This document shows, one piece after another, positions 37,035 through 45,425 of a stretch of 52,654 nucleotides of DNA. The notes under the pieces are model-generated. The model was not told the DNA's origin. It saw nothing but the letters and a program-made list of their open reading frames with translations, and did no database searches. The stretch covers positions 1 to 52,654 of the IMG/VR virus record IMGVR_UViG_3300010397_000015. One strand, 5' to 3'. The DNA comes from a virus. The position numbers and the translations under genes are program-made. How positions within the stretch are numbered: position 1 is the first letter of the stretch; the number at the start of each line of letters is the position of its first letter.

Positions 37035-37043
37035 GAGACGCAC

Positions 37044-37178
37044 ATGAGCTGGAACCCGGTGACGTGGCGTTGGGGGTGGCTCGGCCTCCTGGCATTCATC
37101 CTCGTGCTGTTCTTCCTGTGGGATCCGGTGCTCGACTTCTTCGAGGCCGTGATCGGCAAGCTGCACGGCGCGCGGTAG
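37044..37178 (+). CDS. Small membrane peptide, 44 aa
   Basis: ATG 37044 with GGAG upstream. Trp-rich membrane helix W-L-G-L-L-A-F-I-L-V-L-F-F-L-W (residues 12-26) then an amphipathic tail F-F-E-A-V-I-G-K-L. Candidate holin or pinholin by size; no lysin is adjacent. Confidence 0.55.
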   Translation: MSWNPVTWRWGWLGLLAFILVLFFLWDPVLDFFEAVIGKLHGAR

Positions 37179-37183
37179 TAGCT

Positions 37184-37546
37184 TCACGGACCGCCCCCGA
37201 GCTTCGAGACCAAGTACCCGACGACCGCGCCGACGATGATCATCGCAATCTGAGTCAGGCGCTCGCCGCCCTTCTCGCGGCCCTCCGCGCTGGCCCTGGA
37301 CCGTTCGAGTGTCTCGAGGCGGGCCTTGATCCCCTCCTGGGCAAGATCCACCTCGGCGCGTCTGGCGAATTCCTGGGCCTGCTCCTTCATCTGGGCGATG
37401 AGGCCGTTGGCGTGGTCGAGGCGGATCGTGAGCTGCGAACTGGCGATGGCGACGGCTGCGTCAGCCGCGGACGAACGAGCCTCGGCGGTCTTCTCCGCGT
37501 GCTGGACTCTGAGCTCGGTCCACTCCTTGAGCGGGACCGTCTCCAT
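37184..37546 (-). CDS. Coiled-coil protein with C-terminal membrane anchor, 120 aa
   Basis: ATG 37546 overlaps the previous TGA (TGATG). Long helix with Ala/Glu/Arg heptads, then a membrane helix near residues 98-115 (Q-I-A-M-I-I-V-G-A-V-V-G-Y-L-V). Tail-anchored. May be part of a lysis or virion membrane-interaction set. Confidence 0.65.
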   Translation of the reverse strand: METVPLKEWTELRVQHAEKTAEARSSAADAAVAIASSQLTIRLDHANGLIAQMKEQAQEFARRAEVDLAQEGIKARLETLERSRASAEGREKGGERLTQIAMIIVGAVVGYLVSKLGGGP

Positions 37547-37839
37547 CAGTCGGGTGTGTGCTCGACCCAGGCGGCCATGATCTGATCGACGTGCCGGCGC
37601 TCCCAGTGGATCGTCGTCTCGTTCGGGTCCTCCTCGCCCTTGGTCGTGACGACGTAGTAGGTGACTCCGCCAGACTTGAAGCTGTGGACGAGCTTCCCGT
37701 TCTCAGCGGTCGTGGGTGTGGTGGTGATAGCCATCGCGTTCGCAATCCTTTCGAGGAGACGTACCTGCTGGTACTGGACGAAGAACACCCCGGCGATCAT
37801 CACCGTCAGGAAGATCCGCCAGGCTCTTTGCTTGGTCAC
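37546..37839 (-). CDS. N-terminal membrane protein, 97 aa
   Basis: GTG 37839. Basic T-K-Q-R-A-W-R start, membrane helix to about residue 22 (I-F-L-T-V-M-I-A-G-V-F-F-V), then a beta-rich soluble domain with Y-Y-V-V-T-T-K-G. Type II membrane topology likely. Confidence 0.6.
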   Translation of the reverse strand: MTKQRAWRIFLTVMIAGVFFVQYQQVRLLERIANAMAITTTPTTAENGKLVHSFKSGGVTYYVVTTKGEEDPNETTIHWERRHVDQIMAAWVEHTPD

Positions 37840-37854
37840 GCACGGTTTCCGAAG

Positions 37855-38151
37855 CTACTTCGCTCCGCGGGTCAGGGCTTCGACAGATCTCTCCATTCTC
37901 CCGATCCGCTCGCCCTGAGCATCCAGAGTGAAGCGAAGCGCCTGGAGCTCGAGGGCCGTCTCGCGCCGCTGGTCCGCGAGCCGCCCAGCGACGTTCGAGG
38001 CGTTCTCGTTCATCATCAGGATCAGGTCGTTGTACTTGCCGCTGGCCCACCAGGTGAACAGGGCGAAGCCGACCAGGGCGCCGAGGGGTACGAGCGTGTC
38101 TTTCGAGATCCACGCTCGTCGTCCGTTGCCGTTGCTGGGTTCGTCCGCCAT
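37855..38151 (-). CDS. Membrane plus coiled-coil protein, 98 aa
   Basis: ATG 38151 overlaps the previous TGA. Charged N-terminus, membrane helix about residues 21-36 (V-P-L-G-A-L-V-G-F-A-L-F-T-W-W), then a coiled coil with R-L-A-D-Q-R-R-E-T-A-L-E-L-Q. With the two genes after it, forms a trio of short coiled-coil membrane proteins downstream of the fibre genes. Spanin-like or holin-like roles are guesses. Confidence 0.6.
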   Translation of the reverse strand: MADEPSNGNGRRAWISKDTLVPLGALVGFALFTWWASGKYNDLILMMNENASNVAGRLADQRRETALELQALRFTLDAQGERIGRMERSVEALTRGAK

Positions 38152-38369
38152 CAGGGTAGGAGGGTCAGAGACAGGGTGAGGTTCTGTCCGACAGGGTAGT
38201 CGTCCGAGTTGAGCGTCCGAACAGTGAACACGCCCGACGCCGACGTGTTCGCGGGCGGGGTCGTCCGGATCCAGTGGTACACGAACGTGAACGTTCCGGA
38301 GCTGTCGATCCCGGTCTGTTCGATTGCCGTGATCTGGATCGGGAACGTGAGCGGGTTCGGGAGTGCCAC
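38151..38369 (-). CDS. Small beta-rich protein, 72 aa
   Basis: GTG 38369, overlapping the previous TAG by one base. Short beta-sandwich pattern with F-T-F-V-Y-H-W-I-R and V-F-T-V-R-T. Likely an accessory tail or fibre protein. Confidence 0.6.
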   Translation of the reverse strand: MALPNPLTFPIQITAIEQTGIDSSGTFTFVYHWIRTTPPANTSASGVFTVRTLNSDDYPVGQNLTLSLTLLP

Positions 38370-38770
38370 TACGCGACTCCCACCTCACCCTCGATGGTGA
38401 TGTTGAGCTTGCTCGCCGTGCGCGCCCCGCCGACGAGGAAGTCCGCGGTCGTCATCAGCCTCCGCCCGTTCCAGTCCAGGTGCGAGTTGGCCGGGACCGA
38501 CTCGCCCGTGCTCGCGTCGAGCGCACCGGCCGTCGCGGTGCCGGCGAACGCGAAGCAGTTCGCGATCAGGTTGGTGCCGGTCGCTCCGAGCCAAAGCGCC
38601 ACGTCCACGGCAGCGCCCGCGTTGTTGTTCACGCGGATGTGGGTGAGGATGAAGTAGAGGTTCTGCGCGCCGTAGCCAACCCCACCCGTGGTCGTGCCGG
38701 GATTGATGATGTTGGTGGTGGTCGTCGCGGTGAGCCCGATGTTGTAGGAGAAGGTCTTGTTCTGTGCCAT
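38369..38770 (-). CDS. Beta-rich fibre-cluster protein, 133 aa
   Basis: ATG 38770. Asn/Thr/Gly rich with Y-G-A-Q-N-L-Y-F-I-L-T-H-I-R; similar in flavour to 209- and 213-aa proteins elsewhere. No motif. Likely tip domain. Confidence 0.6.
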   Translation of the reverse strand: MAQNKTFSYNIGLTATTTTNIINPGTTTGGVGYGAQNLYFILTHIRVNNNAGAAVDVALWLGATGTNLIANCFAFAGTATAGALDASTGESVPANSHLDWNGRRLMTTADFLVGGARTASKLNITIEGEVGVA

Positions 38771-38782
38771 GTGGATGAGGCC

Positions 38783-39424
38783 CTAGATTTTCACGAGTTC
38801 GATGAAGGCGTTCTTGAATGTGCTGGTGGTGGTCGTCGCGGCCGAGACGTAGGTGACTTCGAGCCAATTGGCGACGGTCGAGTCGAACGCGGACGCGGTA
38901 AGCTCCACGATCTGCCCGTCGACAGCCGAGATGCCCGTGACGCCCGTGTTCTGGAGGAACAGCCAGCCCGAGAGCGTTGCAGCGGCTCCGATGGTGCGGA
39001 CCGTCAGCACAAGTTCAGCGCGGAACGGGATATTGGTTCCCGACGCAGCGGCGACCGAGTTCGCTGCGGATCCGATCACACCGTCGGCGGTCGTCCCGGC
39101 AGTTCCGAGTCGAAACCTCCAGGTCGAAGCGTTGGCGACCGTCGAGGTGCAGGTGCCCTCGAGTGTGGCGCGGATGACCGAGCCGACCTTGAGCATGTTC
39201 GCGTAGATCCGGCAGTTGTTGAGACCGCCGACGATGATCGTCTCCGTCGTGTTGATCGCGCCCGAGTTGGCGACGATGGAGCAGAGGGCATTCGAGGCGA
39301 ACGTCCGGACCGAACCCGTGTCGTCAATGAAGCGGACGGTCTCTTCGGTCGAGTCCAGGTAGACGTGGGCCTTGTTTGCGGACGGCGTGCTGGGCGCGGC
39401 CTGCGTGTTGAGAATCAGCGGCAT
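38783..39424 (-). CDS. Tail fibre-associated beta protein, 213 aa
   Basis: ATG 39424 overlaps the collagen-like gene TGA (TGATG). N-terminal ~40 residues (A-N-K-A-H-V-Y-L-D-S-T-E-E-T-V-R-F-I-D-D) resemble the start of phage fibre heads or tips; the rest is a Thr/Ala-rich beta domain. Receptor-binding role inferred from context. Confidence 0.65.
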   Translation of the reverse strand: MPLILNTQAAPSTPSANKAHVYLDSTEETVRFIDDTGSVRTFASNALCSIVANSGAINTTETIIVGGLNNCRIYANMLKVGSVIRATLEGTCTSTVANASTWRFRLGTAGTTADGVIGSAANSVAAASGTNIPFRAELVLTVRTIGAAATLSGWLFLQNTGVTGISAVDGQIVELTASAFDSTVANWLEVTYVSAATTTTSTFKNAFIELVKI

Positions 39425-40941
39425 CAGCCAATCTCCACGAAGGAGGTCGCGGGAATGTCAACGTCGATACCTGAGCCAAGCTCCAGGAAGCTCGGGAAAT
39501 ACATGCCCACGCTGGCTTGCAGAGTGAAGCTCAGCCTCGGGACGAGACTCACCATGCCGGACACCTGCCAGTCAATCGGGCCACCCGCTCCACCGATCGC
39601 GCGACCGTACAGGACGTATTCCTGCATCGATGCGGCCGGAGCCGGAATGAGCCCGGTCTGGCCGGCGGCTCCGTTGGTGCATCCCAGTGCGCCCGGAACG
39701 TCGTCGGTGCCGTCGACGTGCGACGAACCGTGCGGCATGGGGAAGGCTTTCGCAATGAACGCCCACCGCTGCTTCTGGCCGTCGTACCGCAGGATTGCGC
39801 TGTCTCCCAGCCTTCCGCTGAGTGCGCCTTTCATCGTCGCGACGATTCCGGTGGATCCGTTTGGCAGATTGATTCGGTTGGCGGCGAGGGAAGCCGCGTC
39901 CTCGTGCGTGACCTGGAGGTCGCCGCATAGGCCCGTCCACCCGCCCATCTGGATGACCTTGATCGTGCCGTCGATGCAGCCGGTCGAGTCGATTCCGGTG
40001 AGGCTGAGTCCGCCGCCGGACGCTTCCAGCCGAATGACGGAGCATTTCGCGAGTCCCGTCGGGCTGTAGTCGTTCTGGCTGACTGTGATCGCTGCTGGCT
40101 GGATGACTCCGCGCCAGGCCCACGGACCCATCGCCCAGCGAGCGTCGTCGGGGATCGAGACTGGCCAGGAGTCGAACGACTCGCCATCCTCGCCCTGCAT
40201 CCCCTGGGACCCGGCCGGTCCGGTCGCGCCGTTCGACCCGGCTGATCCGGTTGACCCGCGCTCCCCGGGAGGCCCGATCGGACCCTCGGGACCCTCATCC
40301 CCGTCGGACCCGCGGTTGCCCTGCGGACCCGTCGCGCCCGTCTGCCCAGCAGATCCAGTCGGACCGATCGGCCCTGCAGCTCCGTCGAGCCCATCCGACC
40401 CGTCCTGCCCGTCCTGGCCCGTGTTCCCCTGCGGGCCGGTTGCCCCGGTCGCTCCGGTGGCCCCCGTAGCCCCAACAGGTCCGATCGGACCGGGCACTCC
40501 AGCCTCGCCATCTGCCCCAGGCTCGCCGGGATCACCTGGAGGTCCCATCGGGCCGGGAACCGTGCTGGCCGCTCCTGTGGCTCCGGTCGCGCCCGCAACG
40601 CCTCGATCCCCGGGAGGACCCTGAGCGCCGTCCTGGCCGTCAACACCGTCGACCCCGGGAGGACCCTGCGGCCCCGGCGTCCCCGCCACCCCCGAAATCA
40701 GGACGCTCGAGACCGCCGTGACCCTGCCCTTGGTGTCGTAGGTGATCTGCGCGACGTGGGTGGCGTCCCCGATCGGTCCGCCGCCGGGTCCGATGACGGC
40801 CAGGGTGGGAGCCGGGTAGGTTCCAGCCAGGTCGCCGCCGGCTGCGCTGTCCCCGATGTGGACCGCGTTCGGGTCGACCATGCCCCCGCCGCCGGTCATC
40901 TGCCGGGGTCGGTACGCCTTGCGCGGGAGCTTCGCTGCCAC
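39424..40941 (-). CDS. Collagen-like tail fibre, 505 aa
   Basis: GTG 40941. After a ~85-residue head, about 60 G-X-Y triplets (residues ~85-262; G-P-Q-G-P-P-G, G-A-T-G-A-T-G-A-T) form a collagen-like triple helix. Then a globular Trp/Gly-rich head of ~240 residues. Trimeric fibre that probably carries the receptor-binding tip, with the following small genes as partners. Confidence 0.85.
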   Translation of the reverse strand: MAAKLPRKAYRPRQMTGGGGMVDPNAVHIGDSAAGGDLAGTYPAPTLAVIGPGGGPIGDATHVAQITYDTKGRVTAVSSVLISGVAGTPGPQGPPGVDGVDGQDGAQGPPGDRGVAGATGATGAASTVPGPMGPPGDPGEPGADGEAGVPGPIGPVGATGATGATGATGPQGNTGQDGQDGSDGLDGAAGPIGPTGSAGQTGATGPQGNRGSDGDEGPEGPIGPPGERGSTGSAGSNGATGPAGSQGMQGEDGESFDSWPVSIPDDARWAMGPWAWRGVIQPAAITVSQNDYSPTGLAKCSVIRLEASGGGLSLTGIDSTGCIDGTIKVIQMGGWTGLCGDLQVTHEDAASLAANRINLPNGSTGIVATMKGALSGRLGDSAILRYDGQKQRWAFIAKAFPMPHGSSHVDGTDDVPGALGCTNGAAGQTGLIPAPAASMQEYVLYGRAIGGAGGPIDWQVSGMVSLVPRLSFTLQASVGMYFPSFLELGSGIDVDIPATSFVEIG

Positions 40942-41325
40942 CTAGACCGTCTCCTGTCCGTCCAGCACGCCGACCTCGACGTACACGTTGATCTTGTCGG
41001 CAGCCGAAGCCCAGGCCCGCACCTCGAGACCCCGCTTCAACCTGCCCTTGATGATCACCGGCACGCGACCCTCCCTGATCGGCAGGGTGTACATCACGAG
41101 ATCCTTCGTGGCGAGACCTCCCCAGGCGACGGTGATCGTCCGGTTCGAGGATGCGTCGATGTTGCACGCCTCGATCGTGATGACATCCCAGACCTCGCCC
41201 GAGCTCGACTCGGTGCCGCCGTGGAGGAGCGTACCGGGGCTGGCCGTGGTCGAGAGGCCGATCTGCGTCCCGTCGGCGATCTCGGACCCCACGACCTGAT
41301 CCGGCGCGATCTTGGAGTCCTTCAT
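40942..41325 (-). CDS. Small virion protein before the fibre, 127 aa
   Basis: ATG 41325 overlaps the 1,367-aa gene stop (ATGA). Beta-rich with I-T-V-A-W-G-G-L-A and V-Y-V-E-V-G-V-L-D. Probably an adaptor or fibre base. Confidence 0.6.
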   Translation of the reverse strand: MKDSKIAPDQVVGSEIADGTQIGLSTTASPGTLLHGGTESSSGEVWDVITIEACNIDASSNRTITVAWGGLATKDLVMYTLPIREGRVPVIIKGRLKRGLEVRAWASAADKINVYVEVGVLDGQETV

Positions 41326-44300
41326 TGGAAGAGGCCCTGCAGGTTCAGGCCGGGGACGCCCTGCTTGATCCCGGCCTTCTCCTGTCGCTTCGCGCTCGGG
41401 GCCATGACCCGGAACCCGACCGACCGCAGCATGGCCTCGTACCCGTCCATCTGCCCGGCCATCACGTCGATCGCGGACTGGACCTGGATCGGCAGGGACG
41501 CTTCGCCCTGCGACAGCAGGAACGAGGGCATCTGCTCGTAGCTGACAGGACCGGGAGAGGCGTCGCTCGCGTAGCTCGCGGTCTGGCCGGCGAGCTTTCC
41601 GCCCTTTTTCATGCCGGCGACGTGATCGGGAAGGTGCGTGCGCTTGTAGACGCCACGGTCGTCAACCCCGAGAAGCTCCGCCGCGGTCGTGTAGGTGCGA
41701 CCGAAGAAGTTCTCCCCTGTGAGGAGGTTGTGCGTCATGCGCGGCACGACCGCCACTTTCCGATTCAGGTAGTCGAGCGGATCGTTCATCGCCTCGAACG
41801 GCTCGCCGGCCGTCGCGATGAGGTTCACGTACAGCCGGCTCGGATTGTTGCGTCCCGCGGCGTGCAGGATCGGCGTGATGTCCCAGCCCATGAACTCGCG
41901 CAGTCCGAGGCCCCAGTTCTGGAGTGACCGCTTCTTGAAGTTCTTCACGGGGCTCTCCGGATCGTCCACCCACGCGCTCGCGAGGTTCAGCCCGGCCCAA
42001 ATCATCACGTACCGCGACGCCATGCGAGCCCAGAGAGCGCGGTGAGCCTGTCCTGTCGCGCCGGAACGGAACGCATCCGAAAAGGTCTTCAGAGTCGAGT
42101 GCGTCCAGTCGGGCGCGAAGATCGACAGCCGCGCCATGTGGGCGCCCGTCGGATTGATCCGCATCCGCTGGAAGTTCTGCCCGGCCTGGAGGTTGTTCGA
42201 GAGGCGCGACGCGGCCTGAGCGATGGCCTCGTAGGTCATCGTCCCGTTCGCGAGCGGCTTCCTGTTCACGCGAATAAGCCGGTTGTCCTCCAGCACCGCG
42301 AGGTTCGTCTTGAACGCCGGGATGAACCGCCCGTAGAGGAAGTTCACCATGTCGCGGAAGTTGTTCTCCGCGAACGTCTTGGCCGGCCCGACGATCTTCA
42401 GGTCGTCCAGGGCCTTCGAGAATCGGCCGTGCTCGTGCTCAAGGTACGGCGCCACGTCGTAGCTCGGAGCGATCTGGAGCCCACCGTCGCGAATGAGTCG
42501 CTGAACCTGTGGAGTGAGATCCTCGAGCTGCTTCCATCCGCGCCTGTAGACGCTGGCCGGGTTGAGATCCTGGATGCTCTCGATCGGCGTGCCGAGGATG
42601 TTCCTCTGCGCGGCCATGATCTGGTTGTCCTGGATCGCGACCGTCACCATCGTCTTGATCGTGCTGTTCACGCGATCGACGGCCTTCACGAACTTGCCTC
42701 CGGGTGACGGCTCTTCCGCGTACTTCGCGATGGCGCTCTCCCCGAGGATGTTGTTGAGGTCGCGCGCGATGTCCTTCGGCGCGAAGAGCGGCGTCTTGTG
42801 GAGGATCGTGATCTCTCCGTTGTTCGCCGTGATCTTCAGGTCGCGTCCGATGACGCTCGATTCCTTCCCCTCCTTCGCCCAGCCGTAGACCTTCACGGCC
42901 TCGTCGAGCGGGATGTCCTCGCCCAGCACGATGCCCATCTCCTGCGCGAGAGCCGCAGCGTCCTCGGGCATCTTGATCTTCGCGAGGATGCGGTAGTCCT
43001 TGAAGTTCGGGTGCTCGATCGGTTGCCAGTCGTCGCCCTTCTTCTCGGCCGCGGCGAGCCCGACCTTCTTCAGCGTGCGAATCAGGTTGCGGTCGTGGAT
43101 GACCTGAGAGACGACCTTCTCGTTGAAGACCGAGGCGTCGATCGCGCCCTTGATCCGAAGCTCGCGACCATTCGCCCAGCCTTCCAGGATCGACGAGTAG
43201 CTGCGCGGTAGAGCGCCGGTCGTGAACGTCTGGAAGCGAGCCTTGCCGCGCGGCTGCGGGCCTTCCTTCGACGGCTCGCCCTGCCACACGCGCTTCGTGT
43301 AGTTCTCCAGGACGTTCGTGATGACATCCGCATCGAACGCAGCCTGGGACAGCTCGCGGTTCGAGAGGATCATCTGGTCCGCGAGCGCGCGTTGTCCGGG
43401 CGAGAGCTTGGCGGCGCGGGCTAGGATCGCGCGGTGCTCGTCGGAGAGCTCGCCGCCGTACTTTCCGTACTCCTCGTCGAGCTTGCCGAGCGTGTCGATG
43501 TAGGCGTGGATCGCCTCGTCGATCTGGGATCGCTTGTGCTGACCGACCGGAAGCCGCTTCTCCGCGAGCCGCTCGAGCTTCGACTGGTTCAGCGTGGAGT
43601 CGAGGGCCTTCTTCCAGCGAGCGCCCTTCACGCGAGCGTGGATGTCGGAGAGCTGCCGGTCTCCAAGCCAGCGGTCGATGATGTCGGGCGCGTGCGGATC
43701 TCCAGGTCCGGGCAGAGCCTCGTCGGGCACGGGCGGACGAGGTGGACGCGGAGGCTCGCCGTATTTGTCGAACAGGGCCTTGCCCTCTGCCTCCAGTTCC
43801 GGTGGGATATCGGGAACGGAGGACGTTTCGGCGCCCTCCGCCCCCTTCACCGTTTCGCTAGTAGGAGCGACCCGATGCTCGACAGAACTTGTATCCAGTG
43901 CGGGGCGGGCTTCAAGGCCAAGGCCTCGCGAGTCCGAAATGGCAGGGGGCTCTACTGCGGCCGCCCCTGCTTCGCCTCCAATAGGCGCGTCGGATGGACT
44001 ACTCCCGGCGGCTACAGCAGCTTCACTATCGACGGGAGGCAGGCCCTTGAGCATCGGCTCATTGTGGAGCGACATCTCGGTAGGGCCCTGCTGCCCAGCG
44101 AGATCGTTCACCACGTCAACGGAGTTAAAACCGACAACAGGATCGAGAATCTCAGGGTTATGAGTCGATCCGCTCACTCCCGCGAACACTTCCCCCTGTC
44201 CTGGGACTTTGACAGAGCCAGACGTCTTCGAGAGACTGGTCTCAGGTGGTGCGAGATCGGCAGGGCCATTGGGATTAGGCCTGAAAACATCTTCTCCGCC

Positions 44301-45425
44301 TTCCGCAATCAAGGTCTGACGGCCCGAGGCGGCTAGATTCTGAAATTCAACGGCCAGCCGCTGCGTCTCGCCGATTAGTCTAAGGCGCTCCTGGATATCA
44401 TCGGTTGATGCGCGCCTGCCGCGGTTCTTCTCCTCCAGCCCAGCGAGTTTAGTCTGAGCCGCCTGAAGTTCCGCCGTCTTCGCCTCCAGCGATTCGGCCT
44501 GGACCGCCTTCGCGCCCTCCGTCCCAACGAGCTTCGGCTGTTCGACTCCGGGCGGCGTCTCCAGCTTCAAGGCCTGGTCGGTTGCTCTCAGCTGGACCTT
44601 CTCCGCCGCGTCACGGTATTGCGCCGAGACCTTGTGCCCGGGGAAGATCGCCGTCATCAGGAGGCCCACGGCAGCGTCGGTCGCAGCGCGGCCCTTCAAC
44701 CCGGTCAGAACCTCCACGTCCTCCTGCTTCGTGTAGCGCGTCAGGGCGTTGTGGAGCGCCTGGGTCGCCTGGCCCGTCCCGACCCCGAGCGCCGCGTTCT
44801 TCCAGAGCTTCGAGAGGATCCGTCCCGAGTTGACGTTCAGCTTCGTGGCGAGCTTCGCGGTCAGAGCAACCGAGGCCGCGTCGACTCCGCCCTGGACGAG
44901 CGCACCCTTCCATGCGTCGAGCTCGCTGCCACCGCCGGCCTTGATCTCGTCGTAGACCTGCATCCCGCCCTGGCCGCCCTGGGCGAGAGCCATCGCGGGG
45001 ATGCCGGCCGGTCCGAGAATCGGGAGCTGGGCGACGCCGCCGATGACCGTCCCGGTCTGGTACGCGCCGCTCTGACGCTGCTCGGGAGTGAGCGGGACGA
45101 TCGCCTGCGAGACATCTTGTGCCCGCGGCGGCTGCGGAATCTCGACCCCGAACAGCTTGCCGACCTGCCTCGCCGGTCCGGTCTGGAGTCGGCTGAACAG
45201 CTCCGGGAGGCGGTAGAAGCCCTCGATCGCGCCGCCGGCCGTCTCCTTCGCAGCATCGACCGTGCTGAACTGCTTCGGCGGAGCTGCGGCCGAGACGGGC
45301 TCGCGGGTCAGCGGGAAGGCGGGCTTGGTCTTTGCGGCCTGGACCTCAGCCCACGCCGAGTCGAGGGACTGGGCCTTCTCGACCTCGCCCCACGCGGCCT
45401 CGAGCGTTCCCTGCCCCTGGGCCAT
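41322..45425 (-). CDS. Large internal virion/ejection protein interrupted by antisense HNH, 1,367 aa
   Basis: ATG 45425. Starts with two W-(G/A)-E-V repeats (A-A-W-G-E-V, S-A-W-A-E-V), then long amphipathic helices, a Gly-rich hydrophobic stretch (~125-145), a coiled coil (~290-350), Pro-rich linker (~550-570) and helical C-terminal two-thirds. This is typical of podovirus ejection proteins (T7 gp16-like). Residues ~364-517 are read from the strand opposite a real HNH gene and look like disordered linker. Confidence 0.75.
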   Translation of the reverse strand: MAQGQGTLEAAWGEVEKAQSLDSAWAEVQAAKTKPAFPLTREPVSAAAPPKQFSTVDAAKETAGGAIEGFYRLPELFSRLQTGPARQVGKLFGVEIPQPPRAQDVSQAIVPLTPEQRQSGAYQTGTVIGGVAQLPILGPAGIPAMALAQGGQGGMQVYDEIKAGGGSELDAWKGALVQGGVDAASVALTAKLATKLNVNSGRILSKLWKNAALGVGTGQATQALHNALTRYTKQEDVEVLTGLKGRAATDAAVGLLMTAIFPGHKVSAQYRDAAEKVQLRATDQALKLETPPGVEQPKLVGTEGAKAVQAESLEAKTAELQAAQTKLAGLEEKNRGRRASTDDIQERLRLIGETQRLAVEFQNLAASGRQTLIAEGGEDVFRPNPNGPADLAPPETSLSKTSGSVKVPGQGEVFAGVSGSTHNPEILDPVVGFNSVDVVNDLAGQQGPTEMSLHNEPMLKGLPPVDSEAAVAAGSSPSDAPIGGEAGAAAVEPPAISDSRGLGLEARPALDTSSVEHRVAPTSETVKGAEGAETSSVPDIPPELEAEGKALFDKYGEPPRPPRPPVPDEALPGPGDPHAPDIIDRWLGDRQLSDIHARVKGARWKKALDSTLNQSKLERLAEKRLPVGQHKRSQIDEAIHAYIDTLGKLDEEYGKYGGELSDEHRAILARAAKLSPGQRALADQMILSNRELSQAAFDADVITNVLENYTKRVWQGEPSKEGPQPRGKARFQTFTTGALPRSYSSILEGWANGRELRIKGAIDASVFNEKVVSQVIHDRNLIRTLKKVGLAAAEKKGDDWQPIEHPNFKDYRILAKIKMPEDAAALAQEMGIVLGEDIPLDEAVKVYGWAKEGKESSVIGRDLKITANNGEITILHKTPLFAPKDIARDLNNILGESAIAKYAEEPSPGGKFVKAVDRVNSTIKTMVTVAIQDNQIMAAQRNILGTPIESIQDLNPASVYRRGWKQLEDLTPQVQRLIRDGGLQIAPSYDVAPYLEHEHGRFSKALDDLKIVGPAKTFAENNFRDMVNFLYGRFIPAFKTNLAVLEDNRLIRVNRKPLANGTMTYEAIAQAASRLSNNLQAGQNFQRMRINPTGAHMARLSIFAPDWTHSTLKTFSDAFRSGATGQAHRALWARMASRYVMIWAGLNLASAWVDDPESPVKNFKKRSLQNWGLGLREFMGWDITPILHAAGRNNPSRLYVNLIATAGEPFEAMNDPLDYLNRKVAVVPRMTHNLLTGENFFGRTYTTAAELLGVDDRGVYKRTHLPDHVAGMKKGGKLAGQTASYASDASPGPVSYEQMPSFLLSQGEASLPIQVQSAIDVMAGQMDGYEAMLRSVGFRVMAPSAKRQEKAGIKQGVPGLNLQGLFQ
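43875..44336 (+). CDS. HNH endonuclease wholly antisense within the internal virion gene, 153 aa
   Basis: ATG 43875 with TAGGAG 7 bases upstream. Zinc ribbon C6/C9 and C28/C32, HNH core E-H-R-L-I-V-E-R-H-L, V-H-H-V-N-G-V-K-T-D-N-R-I-E-N-L-R, then R-S-A-H-S-R-E-H; C-terminal HTH. Unmistakable by motif and RBS. It lies on the opposite strand inside a 1,367-codon open frame that stays uninterrupted, so both strands code over 462 bp. Confidence 0.85.
   Translation: MLDRTCIQCGAGFKAKASRVRNGRGLYCGRPCFASNRRVGWTTPGGYSSFTIDGRQALEHRLIVERHLGRALLPSEIVHHVNGVKTDNRIENLRVMSRSAHSREHFPLSWDFDRARRLRETGLRWCEIGRAIGIRPENIFSAFRNQGLTARGG

Noticed and set aside
38363-40069. 568-codon plus-strand frame over the fibre genes
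   Set aside because: Reverse of the collagen-like gene and its neighbours; no start signal.
39424-40941. Animal-type collagen contamination
   Set aside because: G-X-Y repeats are common in phage fibres and the gene is flanked by phage genes with overlapping starts.
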